Source: Streptomyces sp. QL37 (GTDB lineage: Bacteria; Actinomycetota; Actinomycetes; Streptomycetales; Streptomycetaceae). Taken from it: DNA of 64,000 nt. The translations under genes were made by a program, and so were the position numbers. Positions 7,885 through 16,287 of the stretch are shown piece by piece (positions within the stretch are counted from its first letter, which is position 1; each line of letters opens with the position of its first letter). The DNA is taken from positions 1,116,001 through 1,180,000 of the forward strand of contig NZ_PTJS01000001.1 in assembly GCF_002941025.1 (NCBI RefSeq). Reading direction: 5' to 3'. The notes beneath the pieces are model-generated. The model was not told the origin of the DNA. It searched no databases and saw only the letters and a list, made by a program, of their open reading frames with translations.

Positions 7885-9068
7885 TCGGTGGCCTTTCGGA
7901 TGTCGTGTACGACGCCGGCCCGCACGGTGGCGACCGGCGTGAGCAGCGCCTCGGCCGTACGTGTCCGGCCTTCGGCGTCGACGAGTCGGGTGGCGCCTTC
8001 GGCCAGGTCCAGGACGGTGAGATCGGCGACGGAGCCGACCGCCAGCGTCCCCAGCTCGCCGTCGAGGCCGATGGTCTCCGCCGCGGCTGAAGTGGCGGCC
8101 CGTACGGTCTCGTTGAGGGTGAGGCCGAGGGCGAGCATCTTGGTCATGGTGGTGGTGAGGCCGCGTACCGGTCCCGCGACGTTCTCCTGGTGGATGTCGG
8201 TGCTGATGGTGTGCGGTCCGATGCCCGCTTCGAGTGCGCGCTCCATGGTGTCGAAGGCGAAGCTGGCACTACCGTGTCCGAGGTCGAGGCGCACTCCGCG
8301 CCGCACAGCGGCGAGTGCCTGGGAGATCGGACCGGAACCGGCGGCCGGGAACAGCCCGCCGCGCTTTCCGTGGAAGGCGTGGGTGACGACGTCGCCGGCC
8401 TCCAGGAGGTCGAAGACGTCACCGAGTGCGGGAGGAGCGTTGCCGACATGCACCATCACCGGAAAGGGCCGGCCGGTCGCGGCCGCGACCTCGGCGGTGA
8501 CGCGCTTGGCCGCGCGCAGTGGTTCGAGGCCGTTGTCACCGACGACCGAACGGCTCATCCTCACCTTGACGCCGCGGATGGTCGCCGGGTTCTCGAGAAT
8601 GGTGCGCACGGTCTCGGCGTGCCGGATGCTGTCGCGTTCGGCGAGCTCCCGGGTGCCTCGGGTGAGTCCGTGGCGGGAGATGTTCAGCCAGCTCAGGATT
8701 CGGGTGCTGCCGGTGGCGACGACCGTTGCGTCGAAGTGGGCGAAGGAGTCGCAGCCCACGCTGCCCGCGTCGACGAGGGTGGTGACGCCTGCTTCGACGC
8801 CTACCGTGTCGGCCGGGGTGCCCAGGCCGGTCCGGCCGTCGTAGACGTGTGTGTGGAGGTCGATGAGCCCCGGAGTGACCAGCAGCCCACGGGCGTCGAG
8901 GAACCTTCCGCACCGGGCGTCGGCGCTGCCGGGGGTGATGACGGCCTCGACGCGTCCGTCCCGGACGGCCACATCGCCGCTCACGGGCACGGATCGGTGC
9001 GGGTGGACCAGGAGACCGCCGCCGATCACCAGGTCGTACGGGGGTGGTTCGTGGCAGGACGCGGACAT
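7881..9068 (-). CDS. Amidohydrolase/deacetylase family metallohydrolase, first gene of the operon
   Basis: A 395-residue amidohydrolase-superfamily enzyme related to dihydroorotase and N-acyl-amino-sugar deacetylases. The binuclear site is complete, counted from the ATG: H72 and H74 in DLHTHVY, K168 (candidate carboxylated lysine) in GVKVRMS, H207 in VMVHVGN, H230 in THAFHGK and D291 in STDIHQ. It would fit a step that removes an acyl group before the PLP lyase acts. GTG at 9074 is also possible, but AAGG at 9077-9080 spaces better to the ATG at 9068. Divergent from the IclR gene. Confidence 0.85.
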   Translation of the reverse strand: MSASCHEPPPYDLVIGGGLLVHPHRSVPVSGDVAVRDGRVEAVITPGSADARCGRFLDARGLLVTPGLIDLHTHVYDGRTGLGTPADTVGVEAGVTTLVDAGSVGCDSFAHFDATVVATGSTRILSWLNISRHGLTRGTRELAERDSIRHAETVRTILENPATIRGVKVRMSRSVVGDNGLEPLRAAKRVTAEVAAATGRPFPVMVHVGNAPPALGDVFDLLEAGDVVTHAFHGKRGGLFPAAGSGPISQALAAVRRGVRLDLGHGSASFAFDTMERALEAGIGPHTISTDIHQENVAGPVRGLTTTMTKMLALGLTLNETVRAATSAAAETIGLDGELGTLAVGSVADLTVLDLAEGATRLVDAEGRTRTAEALLTPVATVRAGVVHDIRKATE

Positions 9069-9094
9069 GGACACCGCCTTGCGCTTGGGATGCG

Positions 9095-9121
9095 GGTTCC
9101 CGGTCGGGTGGCCGGGAATCC
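9095..9121. promoter_or_regulatory. Imperfect palindrome in the amidohydrolase/IclR divergent promoter region
   Basis: GGTTCCCGG at 9095-9103 and CCGGGAATCC at 9112-9121 form an inverted repeat with an 8-base spacer, in the 134-bp region between the divergent amidohydrolase operon and the IclR gene. GGTTCC/GGAACC half-sites are of the kind bound by IclR proteins. It is a candidate operator for the adjacent regulator; binding is inferred. Confidence 0.5.
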
Positions 9122-9129
9122 CTCACCCG

Positions 9130-9156
9130 CGTTCCGTAGGATAGATTGCCGTTCCG
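9130..9156. promoter_or_regulatory. Direct repeat CGTTCCG x2 upstream of the IclR gene
   Basis: CGTTCCG occurs at 9130-9136 and again at 9150-9156, 20 bases apart (about two helical turns), between the palindrome and the IclR start. It shares GTTCC with the palindrome, so it may be part of the same multi-site operator. Confidence 0.4.
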
Positions 9157-9202
9157 GAGAGCGGACTCGCACGACGTTAGCGGAGAGGTAACCGGAGAGA
9201 CA

Positions 9203-9982
9203 ATGGATGGCGACAAGGCAGTTTCCGAGACACCTGGCCCAGGGGGAGCCGTCGGCAACTCCGTGGCGAAGGCGCTGCGTGTGCTGGACGCGCTGGCTCA
9301 GCCGGAGGCGCCGCACCGGCTCGGTGAGATCGCCGAGCGCTCCGGCGTGCCCAAGGCGAGCGCTCACCGCATCCTCGGCACCCTGATCTCCGAGGGCTAC
9401 GCCGTTCCGGACGGCGAGGGGCGCTACGACATCGGCGTCCGGCTGCAGGAGATGGCCGCGCGGGTGCTGTCGGAGGACACCGTGGGCATCGGCGCTGTAC
9501 TGCGGACACTGCAGCGGCGTCTGGGCCAGACGGTCCACCTGGCGGTCCTCAACGGTGACCACGCGACGTACACCCACAAGGTCGACCCGGGCCGGGCGTA
9601 CCGCATCGCGACCGAGGTCGGGATGCGGCTGCCCCTGCACGCGACCGCCGCCGGGCTGGCGCTGCTGTCCCGTCTGCCTGAGCCGGAGACCGAGACGCTG
9701 CTGGACGGCATGGCGCTGACCGCCCTGACGGCGCAGACCGTCACGAGCCGGCGCGCGCTGGAGAAGAAGCTGGCGGTGGCACGTGCCGACGGTTACGCGA
9801 CCGACTACGAGGAGCACGAACAGGCGATCTGCTCACTGGCCGTGCCGGTGCTCGACAGCGAGGGCTACCCGGTGGGCGCCGTCTCGGTCTCCGCGCTCAC
9901 GTTCCTCGTCTCCCCCGAGGAACTGCGGACCTTCGCCGACGACGTGCGGGTGGCCGCGGCCGATGTGGCCAGGCGGCTGTGA
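9203..9982 (+). CDS. IclR family transcriptional regulator of the DUF4310-4312 operon (predicted)
   Basis: A 259-residue IclR regulator: winged helix-turn-helix near residues 20-75 (LGEIAERSGVPKASAHRILG) and a C-terminal effector domain ending in LVSPEELRTFADDVRVAA. ATG at 9203 is preceded by GGAGAGA. It is divergent from the nine-gene operon, so it most likely controls that operon and itself through the repeats at 9095-9156. The effector is unknown; IclR proteins usually sense small organic acids or pathway intermediates. Confidence 0.88.
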   Translation: MDGDKAVSETPGPGGAVGNSVAKALRVLDALAQPEAPHRLGEIAERSGVPKASAHRILGTLISEGYAVPDGEGRYDIGVRLQEMAARVLSEDTVGIGAVLRTLQRRLGQTVHLAVLNGDHATYTHKVDPGRAYRIATEVGMRLPLHATAAGLALLSRLPEPETETLLDGMALTALTAQTVTSRRALEKKLAVARADGYATDYEEHEQAICSLAVPVLDSEGYPVGAVSVSALTFLVSPEELRTFADDVRVAAADVARRL

Positions 9983-9991
9983 CCAGGGCGG

Positions 9992-10009
9992 CGTGCCGCC
10001 GGCGGCACG
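9992..10009. terminator. Palindromic terminator candidate after the IclR gene
   Basis: CGTGCCGCC followed directly by GGCGGCACG is a perfect 18-base palindrome starting 10 bases after the IclR stop. It lies between convergent genes and has no T-run, as is common in actinomycetes. Confidence 0.5.
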
Positions 10010-10119
10010 GGCGGGGCCACGGCTTCGGCGCGCAGGCGGGCAACGGGGCCGGCCACCGGTCCGCGGGTACGGAGGAGGCCTGACCCGGCGTCAAGACGTA
10101 GGCGCCCTCGGGGGCGGCC

Positions 10120-11865
10120 TCAGAGTACGAGACGGTCCGCGACGGGCTGGGCGTAGAGGATGCGCGCCCTCAAGGCCTTCGTCCGCCCGAACTGCTCGGC
10201 CAGATCACGGAAGTGCTTCACCTGCTCCTCGATCTGACCGCCGAGCTCCTCCTCGCGCACTTCCGCCTGGCGCACCTTCTCCGCGAGTGCGGCCTCGGCC
10301 TTGGCCCCACGATGCGCGTTTTCCCTTCTACTCTTCTGTGCCCGCTCGATCTCCCTCCTGGCCGCAGGAAGCTTCTTCTCGGCGCCGGTGATCTTCTCCA
10401 TGATCTCCTTCACACCGTCGACCAGTTCGGCTTCCAGCCCTTCCGCCGCGTTCCCCGAGTGGAGATAGGCGTCGATGTTCCCCAGGTCCTCGGGCTCGAA
10501 GCCCCTGGGCAGAGATTTGCTGTCCGGGTCCCGGCCCTCCCTCTTGAGGTGGCTGTAACCCTCTTCGCCTTCCCGCCACTCGGCGTGCTTGTTGTCGCGC
10601 TTCTCCCGGCCCGTCAGGGACTTCTGGAACTTGCCCGAGCGAGTCGGCGGCGCCTTGACGACGAGACGTTCGTATCCCGGCGCCTCGCCGCCCGATTCCG
10701 TCTTGCCGTCCCCCCGGTCGTGCCACTTCGCCATACGATTCCCGCCGTCGCTGCCGGGCTCCTCCATATACATGACGTTGAAGCCCAGCAGTGCCATCGC
10801 CTCGAGGTTTCCGCTGCGGAAACCCAGGTGACGGACCGTCGCATGCCGGTGCAGGTAGTCGAAGACCAGGAACTGACCGGTGCGGGAGTCGCCGCCCCAC
10901 GACTTGACGTCCGATCCCTTCCAGAACTCGGTGAGGTCGACCGTCCTGAAATCGAAACCCGTGGGGTATTTCGGCTGTTCAGGCTTCCCCTCGTCGACCT
11001 CGGGGCCGAAGGACCTCGTCATCGCGGCGTACTTGCCGCCCGGCTTCTCCTGCACTTTTCTCTTCGGCTTGGCGTCGCCCACGATCATCGCCGTGTCGAT
11101 CCCGTTGAGCCCGGCCAGGATCTGCCCGATCCCGAAATAGCTGGAATCGTGCTCGATGTGGACCTCGTTGTTCTTTCCGCTGAACCTGGACCAGAGGATC
11201 GCGATCTTCTGCCCCTCGGGCCGCACACCCTTCTTCTCCAGCCATTCCGCCACAGCCTCATCCCTGCCGTGCGCCTGGTCCCGCTTCTCCTCCAGGCCCC
11301 AGCCCTTCCGGGTGTCTCCGCGCATCTCGTCACCGAAGTTCGCGGCCACGTATTCGGTTGCGTTGGTGGGATGTTCGAAGTCGCTTTCCGAGGGCTGCCG
11401 ACCGAATTGTTCGCCGTACTTCGTCGCTATACCGCTCTGCAGGACCAGATGGACACGCTTGGGGTCGATGTTCGACTGGTGGTAGAAATCCTGGAGGCCG
11501 GCCGCCTTCTTCTTGTCCTCGTCCGAGGTATAGCTGATGTAGATGTGCTTGCTCGTGTCATGCATCAGCGTCGCCGCGATCGCGAACTGGTCCCCGGACG
11601 CATAGTGGGGCTGGACGAGGACCTGCGGGTTGCCTTCCGGCGCATCCCCGCTCCGCCGCTCGCCGGACGGCTCACTGCCCGTCTCGGTCACCGTCCTCTG
11701 GACCGAGGGGTGCGCGCCCTGATGGAGCATCCTCGTGACGGCGAGGTTACCCGCCGCCTGCTGGAGGCCCAGGATCCCCGGGAGCGGTGCGGCGCCCCCG
11801 GCCGGCCTCCGCACAGGCACCCGAAGGTTCGAGGCCTCGGACCGATGGTCTTCATGGGCGTGCAC
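10120..11865 (-). CDS. Hypothetical protein with a contractile-injection-cargo-like N-terminus
   Basis: A 581-residue protein of no family I recognise. Residues 29-57 hold GILGLQQAAGNLAVTRML followed by SVQR. This LQxxAGNxAV...QR pattern is frequent at the N-terminus of DUF4157-type and other proteins linked to extracellular contractile injection systems in actinomycetes. The central ~350 residues look like an alpha/beta enzyme domain (GRDEAVAEWLEKKG, QILAGLNGIDTAMIVGD, HLGFRSGNLEAMALLGF). Residues about 478-560 are a charged coiled coil. Codon use is less GC-biased than in neighbouring genes, which hints at transfer. GTG at 11865 has AGGGAG upstream. Toxin or cargo status is inference; no immunity gene is obvious beside it. 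Confidence 0.6.
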   Translation of the reverse strand: MHAHEDHRSEASNLRVPVRRPAGGAAPLPGILGLQQAAGNLAVTRMLHQGAHPSVQRTVTETGSEPSGERRSGDAPEGNPQVLVQPHYASGDQFAIAATLMHDTSKHIYISYTSDEDKKKAAGLQDFYHQSNIDPKRVHLVLQSGIATKYGEQFGRQPSESDFEHPTNATEYVAANFGDEMRGDTRKGWGLEEKRDQAHGRDEAVAEWLEKKGVRPEGQKIAILWSRFSGKNNEVHIEHDSSYFGIGQILAGLNGIDTAMIVGDAKPKRKVQEKPGGKYAAMTRSFGPEVDEGKPEQPKYPTGFDFRTVDLTEFWKGSDVKSWGGDSRTGQFLVFDYLHRHATVRHLGFRSGNLEAMALLGFNVMYMEEPGSDGGNRMAKWHDRGDGKTESGGEAPGYERLVVKAPPTRSGKFQKSLTGREKRDNKHAEWREGEEGYSHLKREGRDPDSKSLPRGFEPEDLGNIDAYLHSGNAAEGLEAELVDGVKEIMEKITGAEKKLPAARREIERAQKSRRENAHRGAKAEAALAEKVRQAEVREEELGGQIEEQVKHFRDLAEQFGRTKALRARILYAQPVADRLVL

Positions 11866-12016
11866 GGAAGCTCCCTACCGGGACAGGAATCGGACCCCTC
11901 CTGCATACGCCGAACCACTCCACCGGCACCAGGTACTCAAGGGCAGATCGGAACGCCGGATGGGCAGCCGCGCGGACGAAGGGTGGAGCCGGGTGCGGCT
12001 GTTCCGAGTGCCGTGG

Positions 12017-13564
12017 TCACCCCGTGGCGAACCGAGTGAGCACAGCCTCCGGGCGCACACCCGGCAGAGCCTTGCGGAACGCGCGGTAGTAGCCGAGCTC
12101 CTCCTTGCTGCGCAGTACCGGCGCGTCCTCCCGGGCCGCTGCCGCGGTGAACTCCTCGTCCGTGACGCGGGTGTCCCAGAGCGGGCTGAGCAGGCTCTCC
12201 GCGCCGCTGCCCGTGCCGAACTGCTCCTTGCGGCGCCACAGCAGGTGGTGGGGAAGCCGTCCGGTGAAGGCCCGGCGCAGATGCCCCTTCTCCATGCCGT
12301 CCTCCTCGAGCAGCTTCATGTGCGCGGGCAGGGACATGGCGTGGGCGACGACGTCGTGGTCGAGGAAGGGCACGCGGGCCTCCAGGCCGTGGGCCATGGT
12401 GACGCGGTCGCAACGCTGGAGGTTGAGGCCGTGCAGCCCGCCCACCGTACGCCGGAGCTCCGCGTCCAGGGCCTCGGGTGCGGCGTGCCGCTCGTGGTAG
12501 TAGCCGTAGCCGGCGAACAGTTCGTCCGCGCCCTCACCGGTCAGCACCACCTTGACGTGCTGCGAGGCCAGTTCGGACAGGAACCAGTTGGGGACCGCGC
12601 TGCGGATGAGGCTGGCATCGAAGGACTCCACACACGCCACCACGTCGTCGAGAACCTCGCGCGCCGCCTCGGCGTCCAGCAGCGCCTCGCGGTGCTCGGT
12701 ACCCAGGTACGCGGCGGTCTCCCGGGCGGCGAACAGGTCCGGGGAGCCCTCGGTGCCGACCGCGAACGTCTTGAGCCTGCGTCCCTGCCGGGCGTACGTC
12801 TCGGCGGCGACCGCGGCGACGACACCGGAGTCGAGGCCCCCGGACAGGAAGACGCCGACCTCGACGTCAGCCATCAGGTGCCGGCGCACGGAATCCGCGA
12901 CGGACTCGAACGTGGCCCTCTCGGCGGCCTCCTGCGGCACACCGCTCCGGTCCGCCGCCCTGCCACGCTCGGGGACCGGGGCCGCGAAACGCCGCAGGCC
13001 GTCCTCAGGTGACCACCGGTGCCCCGGCGGGAAGATCTCCGCCGTCGGCCGCACCTCGGGCGCGAAGGCGCGCAGTTCGGAGGCGAAGTGCACCGTCGTA
13101 CCCGTACGAGCCCAGTAGAGGGGCTTGATGCCGATGGCGTCGCGGGCCGCGACGAAGCGTCCGCCGGGCGTGGCCGCGCACAGGGCCCACATGCCGCGGA
13201 GCCGGTGCAGGCCCTCTGGCCCGTCGGTGCGGAGGACTGCCAGGGCGGCAGCCGAGTCGGAGGACGAGCCGAAGGCGGTGGCGGGCAGCTCGCCCCGCAG
13301 CGCCTGATGGTTGTAGATCTCGCCGTTGCACACGAGCGACCAGTCGTCGTCGCCGTACGTGCCACCGAGGGGCTGGTGTCCGCCGTCGAGGTCGACTATC
13401 GACAGCCTGCGGTGTCCGAGCCAGGTGTGGCCGCCGACGGTTCGCGTCCCGCGGTCGTCCGGACCGCGGTGGGCCAGACGGTCGAGCATCTCTTCCGCGG
13501 ACGAGCGGGCGCACTCGGTGTGGATGTCTTCCTGGGGGCTGTATATGGCTGTGATTCCGCACAT
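12017..13564 (-). CDS. asnB: Asparagine synthase (glutamine-hydrolysing)
   Basis: A 515-residue two-domain enzyme that makes asparagine from aspartate, ATP and glutamine. The N-terminal glutaminase domain starts with the catalytic cysteine (MCGITAIYSP) and has HRRLSIVD, CNGEIYNH and SSSDSAA. The C-terminal synthetase domain has the pyrophosphate loop FLSGGLDSGVV, TGEGADELFAGY and LEARVPFLDHD. The ATG at 13564 is fixed by the need for Cys2 at the N-terminus. It is divergent from an IclR gene with 81 bp between, so it may be its target. Confidence 0.93.
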   Translation of the reverse strand: MCGITAIYSPQEDIHTECARSSAEEMLDRLAHRGPDDRGTRTVGGHTWLGHRRLSIVDLDGGHQPLGGTYGDDDWSLVCNGEIYNHQALRGELPATAFGSSSDSAAALAVLRTDGPEGLHRLRGMWALCAATPGGRFVAARDAIGIKPLYWARTGTTVHFASELRAFAPEVRPTAEIFPPGHRWSPEDGLRRFAAPVPERGRAADRSGVPQEAAERATFESVADSVRRHLMADVEVGVFLSGGLDSGVVAAVAAETYARQGRRLKTFAVGTEGSPDLFAARETAAYLGTEHREALLDAEAAREVLDDVVACVESFDASLIRSAVPNWFLSELASQHVKVVLTGEGADELFAGYGYYHERHAAPEALDAELRRTVGGLHGLNLQRCDRVTMAHGLEARVPFLDHDVVAHAMSLPAHMKLLEEDGMEKGHLRRAFTGRLPHHLLWRRKEQFGTGSGAESLLSPLWDTRVTDEEFTAAAAREDAPVLRSKEELGYYRAFRKALPGVRPEAVLTRFATG

Positions 13565-13645
13565 GCCGTCGACGATAGAGCGGATCGGTGCGAAGGGAAC
13601 AACACCAGTTGCTGTATACGCACGGCCGCTGCCAGAGTGGGAGCC

Positions 13646-14416
13646 ATGGTGAGCGAGAACCTGAGCAGTGTGCGCAGAGCGCTGGATGTGCTGCGCGTCC
13701 TCGGACAGGGACCCCTGGGCGTCCAGGAGGTGGCCGAGGCGGTGGGCCGGGAGAAGACGCAGGTGTCCCGGACTCTCAAAGTCCTGGCGGAGGAGGGGTT
13801 CCTGGAACGGGACCCGCGCAGTCTGCGCTACGGCATCGGCCGGCAACTGCTGGCGCTGGCCGCCTCGGCGGGCGAGGACCGGATGCACCGCGAGGCCCCG
13901 GCTGTGCTGCGCGAGCTGGTGCACCAGGTCGGCGAGCCCGCGTACCTCACGGTGCTGTCCGGGCACGGGGCGGTGACGGTGCTGACCGAGCGCACCTCGC
14001 GTGGGCTCCAGGCGCACGAGTGGGTCGGCCGCACCACCCCGCTGAACTGCACCGCGAGCGGCCGCGCCCTGCTGTTCGGGCTCCCCGACGAGCAGGCCGA
14101 GGCGCTGCTGGCCACCACGGACGACGCGCGACTGCCGGGGACGGAGGCCGCGCCCCGGGACGTGCCGGCCGTGCTGGAGCGCCTGCGCACGGAGCGGGCA
14201 CGTGGTCACGCGGTGGCCGTCGAGGAGATGGAACCGGGGCTGATCGCCGTCGCCGCTCCCGTGCGCGACCACCGAGGCGATGTCGTCGCCGCACTCAACG
14301 TCTCCGCACCCGTGTTCCGGTTGCCGCCGGGCGCGGTGCCGAAGGTGGTGGAGGCCGTGGTCGCCGCCTCGAACCGGCTGTCGGCCCGCCTCGGCGGAAA
14401 CGGGCCCGCGACCTGA
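13646..14416 (+). CDS. IclR family transcriptional regulator divergent from asnB
   Basis: A 256-residue regulator with an N-terminal winged helix (VQEVAEAVGREKTQVSRTLKVL) and an IclR-type effector domain (LNCTASGRALLFGLP). ATG at 13646 is preceded by GGGAG; a GTG three bases on is an alternative. The 81-bp divergent region holds CAAC-ACCA-GTTG just before the gene, a weak operator candidate. Its location suggests control of asnB, which remains inference. Confidence 0.85.
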   Translation: MVSENLSSVRRALDVLRVLGQGPLGVQEVAEAVGREKTQVSRTLKVLAEEGFLERDPRSLRYGIGRQLLALAASAGEDRMHREAPAVLRELVHQVGEPAYLTVLSGHGAVTVLTERTSRGLQAHEWVGRTTPLNCTASGRALLFGLPDEQAEALLATTDDARLPGTEAAPRDVPAVLERLRTERARGHAVAVEEMEPGLIAVAAPVRDHRGDVVAALNVSAPVFRLPPGAVPKVVEAVVAASNRLSARLGGNGPAT

Positions 14417-14526
14417 CGTCCCGCCGCTGCCGCACTCCCGGCCACCGACGGCGCTTCGCCGACGCGTCACCCTGTGAAGGTCTGACCACGAATGTTCGGG
14501 TTCCTTGATCAGCTCTTGCGGGCACC

Positions 14527-14544
14527 ACTTACCTCAGAGTAACT
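14527..14544. promoter_or_regulatory. Near-palindrome ACTTAC-N6-GTAACT directly upstream of the YceI gene
   Basis: ACTTAC (14527-14532) and GTAACT (14539-14544) match as an inverted repeat at five of six positions, ending 9 bases before the YceI ATG. The start lacks a clear ribosome site, so the transcript may be short-leadered or leaderless and the repeat may overlap the promoter. MarR or HxlR regulators bind sites of this general shape. Confidence 0.4.
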
Positions 14545-14553
14545 AAATGTTTC

Positions 14554-15210
14554 ATGAACCTCTTCAGCCGCAGCTCCCTGCTCCGCCGCCCGGAGCCCCG
14601 CACGGAGGAGCCTCTCTCCGCCCCCGCGGCCGCAGGTACCGCGGTTCTGCACGATCCCCGTCTGGCGGCTCTCTCCGGGGAGTGGATGATCGACCCCGCG
14701 CACAGCAGGATCGGCTTCTCCGTACGGCACGCCATGGTGACCACGGTGCGGGGCGCGTTCCTGGAGTACGAGAGCCGTCTCTACTTCGACGGGCGCGACC
14801 CGGCACGTTCCCGGGCCGAGATCTCACTGGCCACCGCGAGTGTCGACACCGGTGTCGAGCAGCGCGACGCGCACCTCGTCGGCCGCGACTTCCTGAACGC
14901 GGCGAAGTACCCGCGCATCAGCTTCGTGAGCACCGCTGTTCAGCTCGTCGGCAAGGACGTCTACCGCATGACCGGTGACCTCACCATCCGGGGCATCACC
15001 CACCCGGTGGTCCTGGACCTCACGTACATCGGATATGTCACCGACCCGTTCGGTTACGAGCGCGTCGGCTTCGACGGGACCACGACCATCAACCGTTCCG
15101 ACTGGGGTCTGACCTACAACGCCCGCCTGGCCGAGGGCGGTGCCATGGTCAGCGAGCGGCTCCGCCTGCAGTTCGACATCGCCGCCATCCGCACCCCCTC
15201 CGCCGGCTGA
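14554..15210 (+). CDS. YceI family lipocalin-like protein
   Basis: A 218-residue YceI-domain protein. After a ~40-residue N-terminal stretch it has the family core: WMIDPAHSRIGFSVRHAM, the HLVGRDFLNAAKYPRISF block, and INRSDWGLTYN near the end. YceI proteins form a beta-barrel that binds isoprenoid or amphiphilic ligands. There is no signal peptide, so it should be cytoplasmic, as is common in Streptomyces. It converges with the GlxA-type regulator, 7 bp away. Confidence 0.9.
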   Translation: MNLFSRSSLLRRPEPRTEEPLSAPAAAGTAVLHDPRLAALSGEWMIDPAHSRIGFSVRHAMVTTVRGAFLEYESRLYFDGRDPARSRAEISLATASVDTGVEQRDAHLVGRDFLNAAKYPRISFVSTAVQLVGKDVYRMTGDLTIRGITHPVVLDLTYIGYVTDPFGYERVGFDGTTTINRSDWGLTYNARLAEGGAMVSERLRLQFDIAAIRTPSAG

Positions 15211-15217
15211 CGACTCT

Positions 15218-16216
15218 TCAGGTGACCGGGCCGCCGCCCGCGCCCCTGAACGTGCGGCGGTAGGCGCGCGGCGACACACCCAGGGCCGCGTGGAAGTGCT
15301 GCCGCAGGGCGGTGCCGGTCCCGAAGCCGGCGTCGGCGGCGATCCGGTCCACCGGCAGGTCGGTCCGCTCCAGCAACCGCCTTGCGCGGTCGACGCGTTG
15401 CTGGGTGAGCCACTGCATGGGGGTGAGCCCCGCCTCCTGCTGGAAGCGTCGGTTGAACGTACGCACACTCATCGACGCCCGCCCGGCCAACTCGTCGAGC
15501 TTCAGAGGCCGTTCCAGGTGGCGCAGCGCGTACTCCCGGGCCGGCCCCGTGGAGCACCGCTCGGGCGGGGTGACCGGGCGGTCGATGTACTGGGCCTGAC
15601 CGCCCTCCCGGTGCGGTGGTACGACGGTCCCCCGGGCGACCCGGTTGGCGACCTCCGCACCGTGGTCGGTACGGATCATGTGGAGACAGAGGTCGATGCC
15701 CGAGGCCACACCGGCCGAGGTCAGTACCCCGCGGTCGTCGGTGTACAGCACGTCGGCGTCCACCTCGATCTCCGGGTAGAGCGTCCGGAACTCCTCGCAC
15801 GACTTCCAGTGCGTCGTGGCCCGTCGTCCTGTCAGCAGCCCCGCGGCCGCCAGGACGAACGAGCCGGTGCAGATCGACGCCACCCGCGCCCCCCGGGGCA
15901 CACGGGCCAGTGCCCGCTTCATATCGACGCTGATCCGGCCGCGTTCCTGCGGCTCGTAGTCCTCCTCGGCGGCCGGCACGACGACGGTGTCCGCGTTCTC
16001 AAGCGCGTCGGGGCCGATGGCCACGTTGACGGTGAAGTCGGTGTCCGTCGCGACGACGCCTGGCCGCGGGGTGCACGTGACGACCTCGTACAGGGGTTCG
16101 CCGGAGGCCGAGACCGCCTGTCCGAAGAGACGGTGCACGATTCCGAGCTCCATCGGAAGCAGCCCCGGCCGCACCAGCACAGCCACCCGATGCTTTTCCT
16201 GGGTCGTGACAGTCAT
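15218..16216 (-). CDS. GlxA/AraC family transcriptional regulator (DJ-1/PfpI domain plus HTH)
   Basis: A 332-residue protein with an N-terminal DJ-1/PfpI-like domain (about 8-180; ASICTGSFVLAAAGLL carries the elbow Cys) and a C-terminal AraC helix-turn-helix pair (MSVRTFNRRFQQEAG and FGTGTALRQHFHAALG). Such regulators sense small molecules and activate nearby genes. ATG at 16216 is chosen because homologues start close to HRVAVLVRPGLLP; an in-frame ATG at 16243 would add nine residues. It is divergent from the MFS gene at 16288 and may control it. Confidence 0.85.
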   Translation of the reverse strand: MTVTTQEKHRVAVLVRPGLLPMELGIVHRLFGQAVSASGEPLYEVVTCTPRPGVVATDTDFTVNVAIGPDALENADTVVVPAAEEDYEPQERGRISVDMKRALARVPRGARVASICTGSFVLAAAGLLTGRRATTHWKSCEEFRTLYPEIEVDADVLYTDDRGVLTSAGVASGIDLCLHMIRTDHGAEVANRVARGTVVPPHREGGQAQYIDRPVTPPERCSTGPAREYALRHLERPLKLDELAGRASMSVRTFNRRFQQEAGLTPMQWLTQQRVDRARRLLERTDLPVDRIAADAGFGTGTALRQHFHAALGVSPRAYRRTFRGAGGGPVT

Positions 16217-16287
16217 GGCCAGATTCTTGCAGAAGTCGTCCATCTCGCCAGTGGTCGGTCCCCCCGGAGACGTCGACGATCGAACGC

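Noticed and set aside
10213..12039. 608-codon forward frame antisense to the possible injection cargo gene
   Set aside because: It is a shadow frame of the reverse gene. The reverse protein has structured motifs, a ribosome site and a sensible composition, whereas the forward product is Leu/Arg/Val-rich with no family features.
12017..14470. Longer asnB frame extending upstream to 14470
   Set aside because: Asparagine synthase needs Cys at position 2. The ATG at 13564 gives MCGIT, and the extension overlaps the IclR gene antisense.
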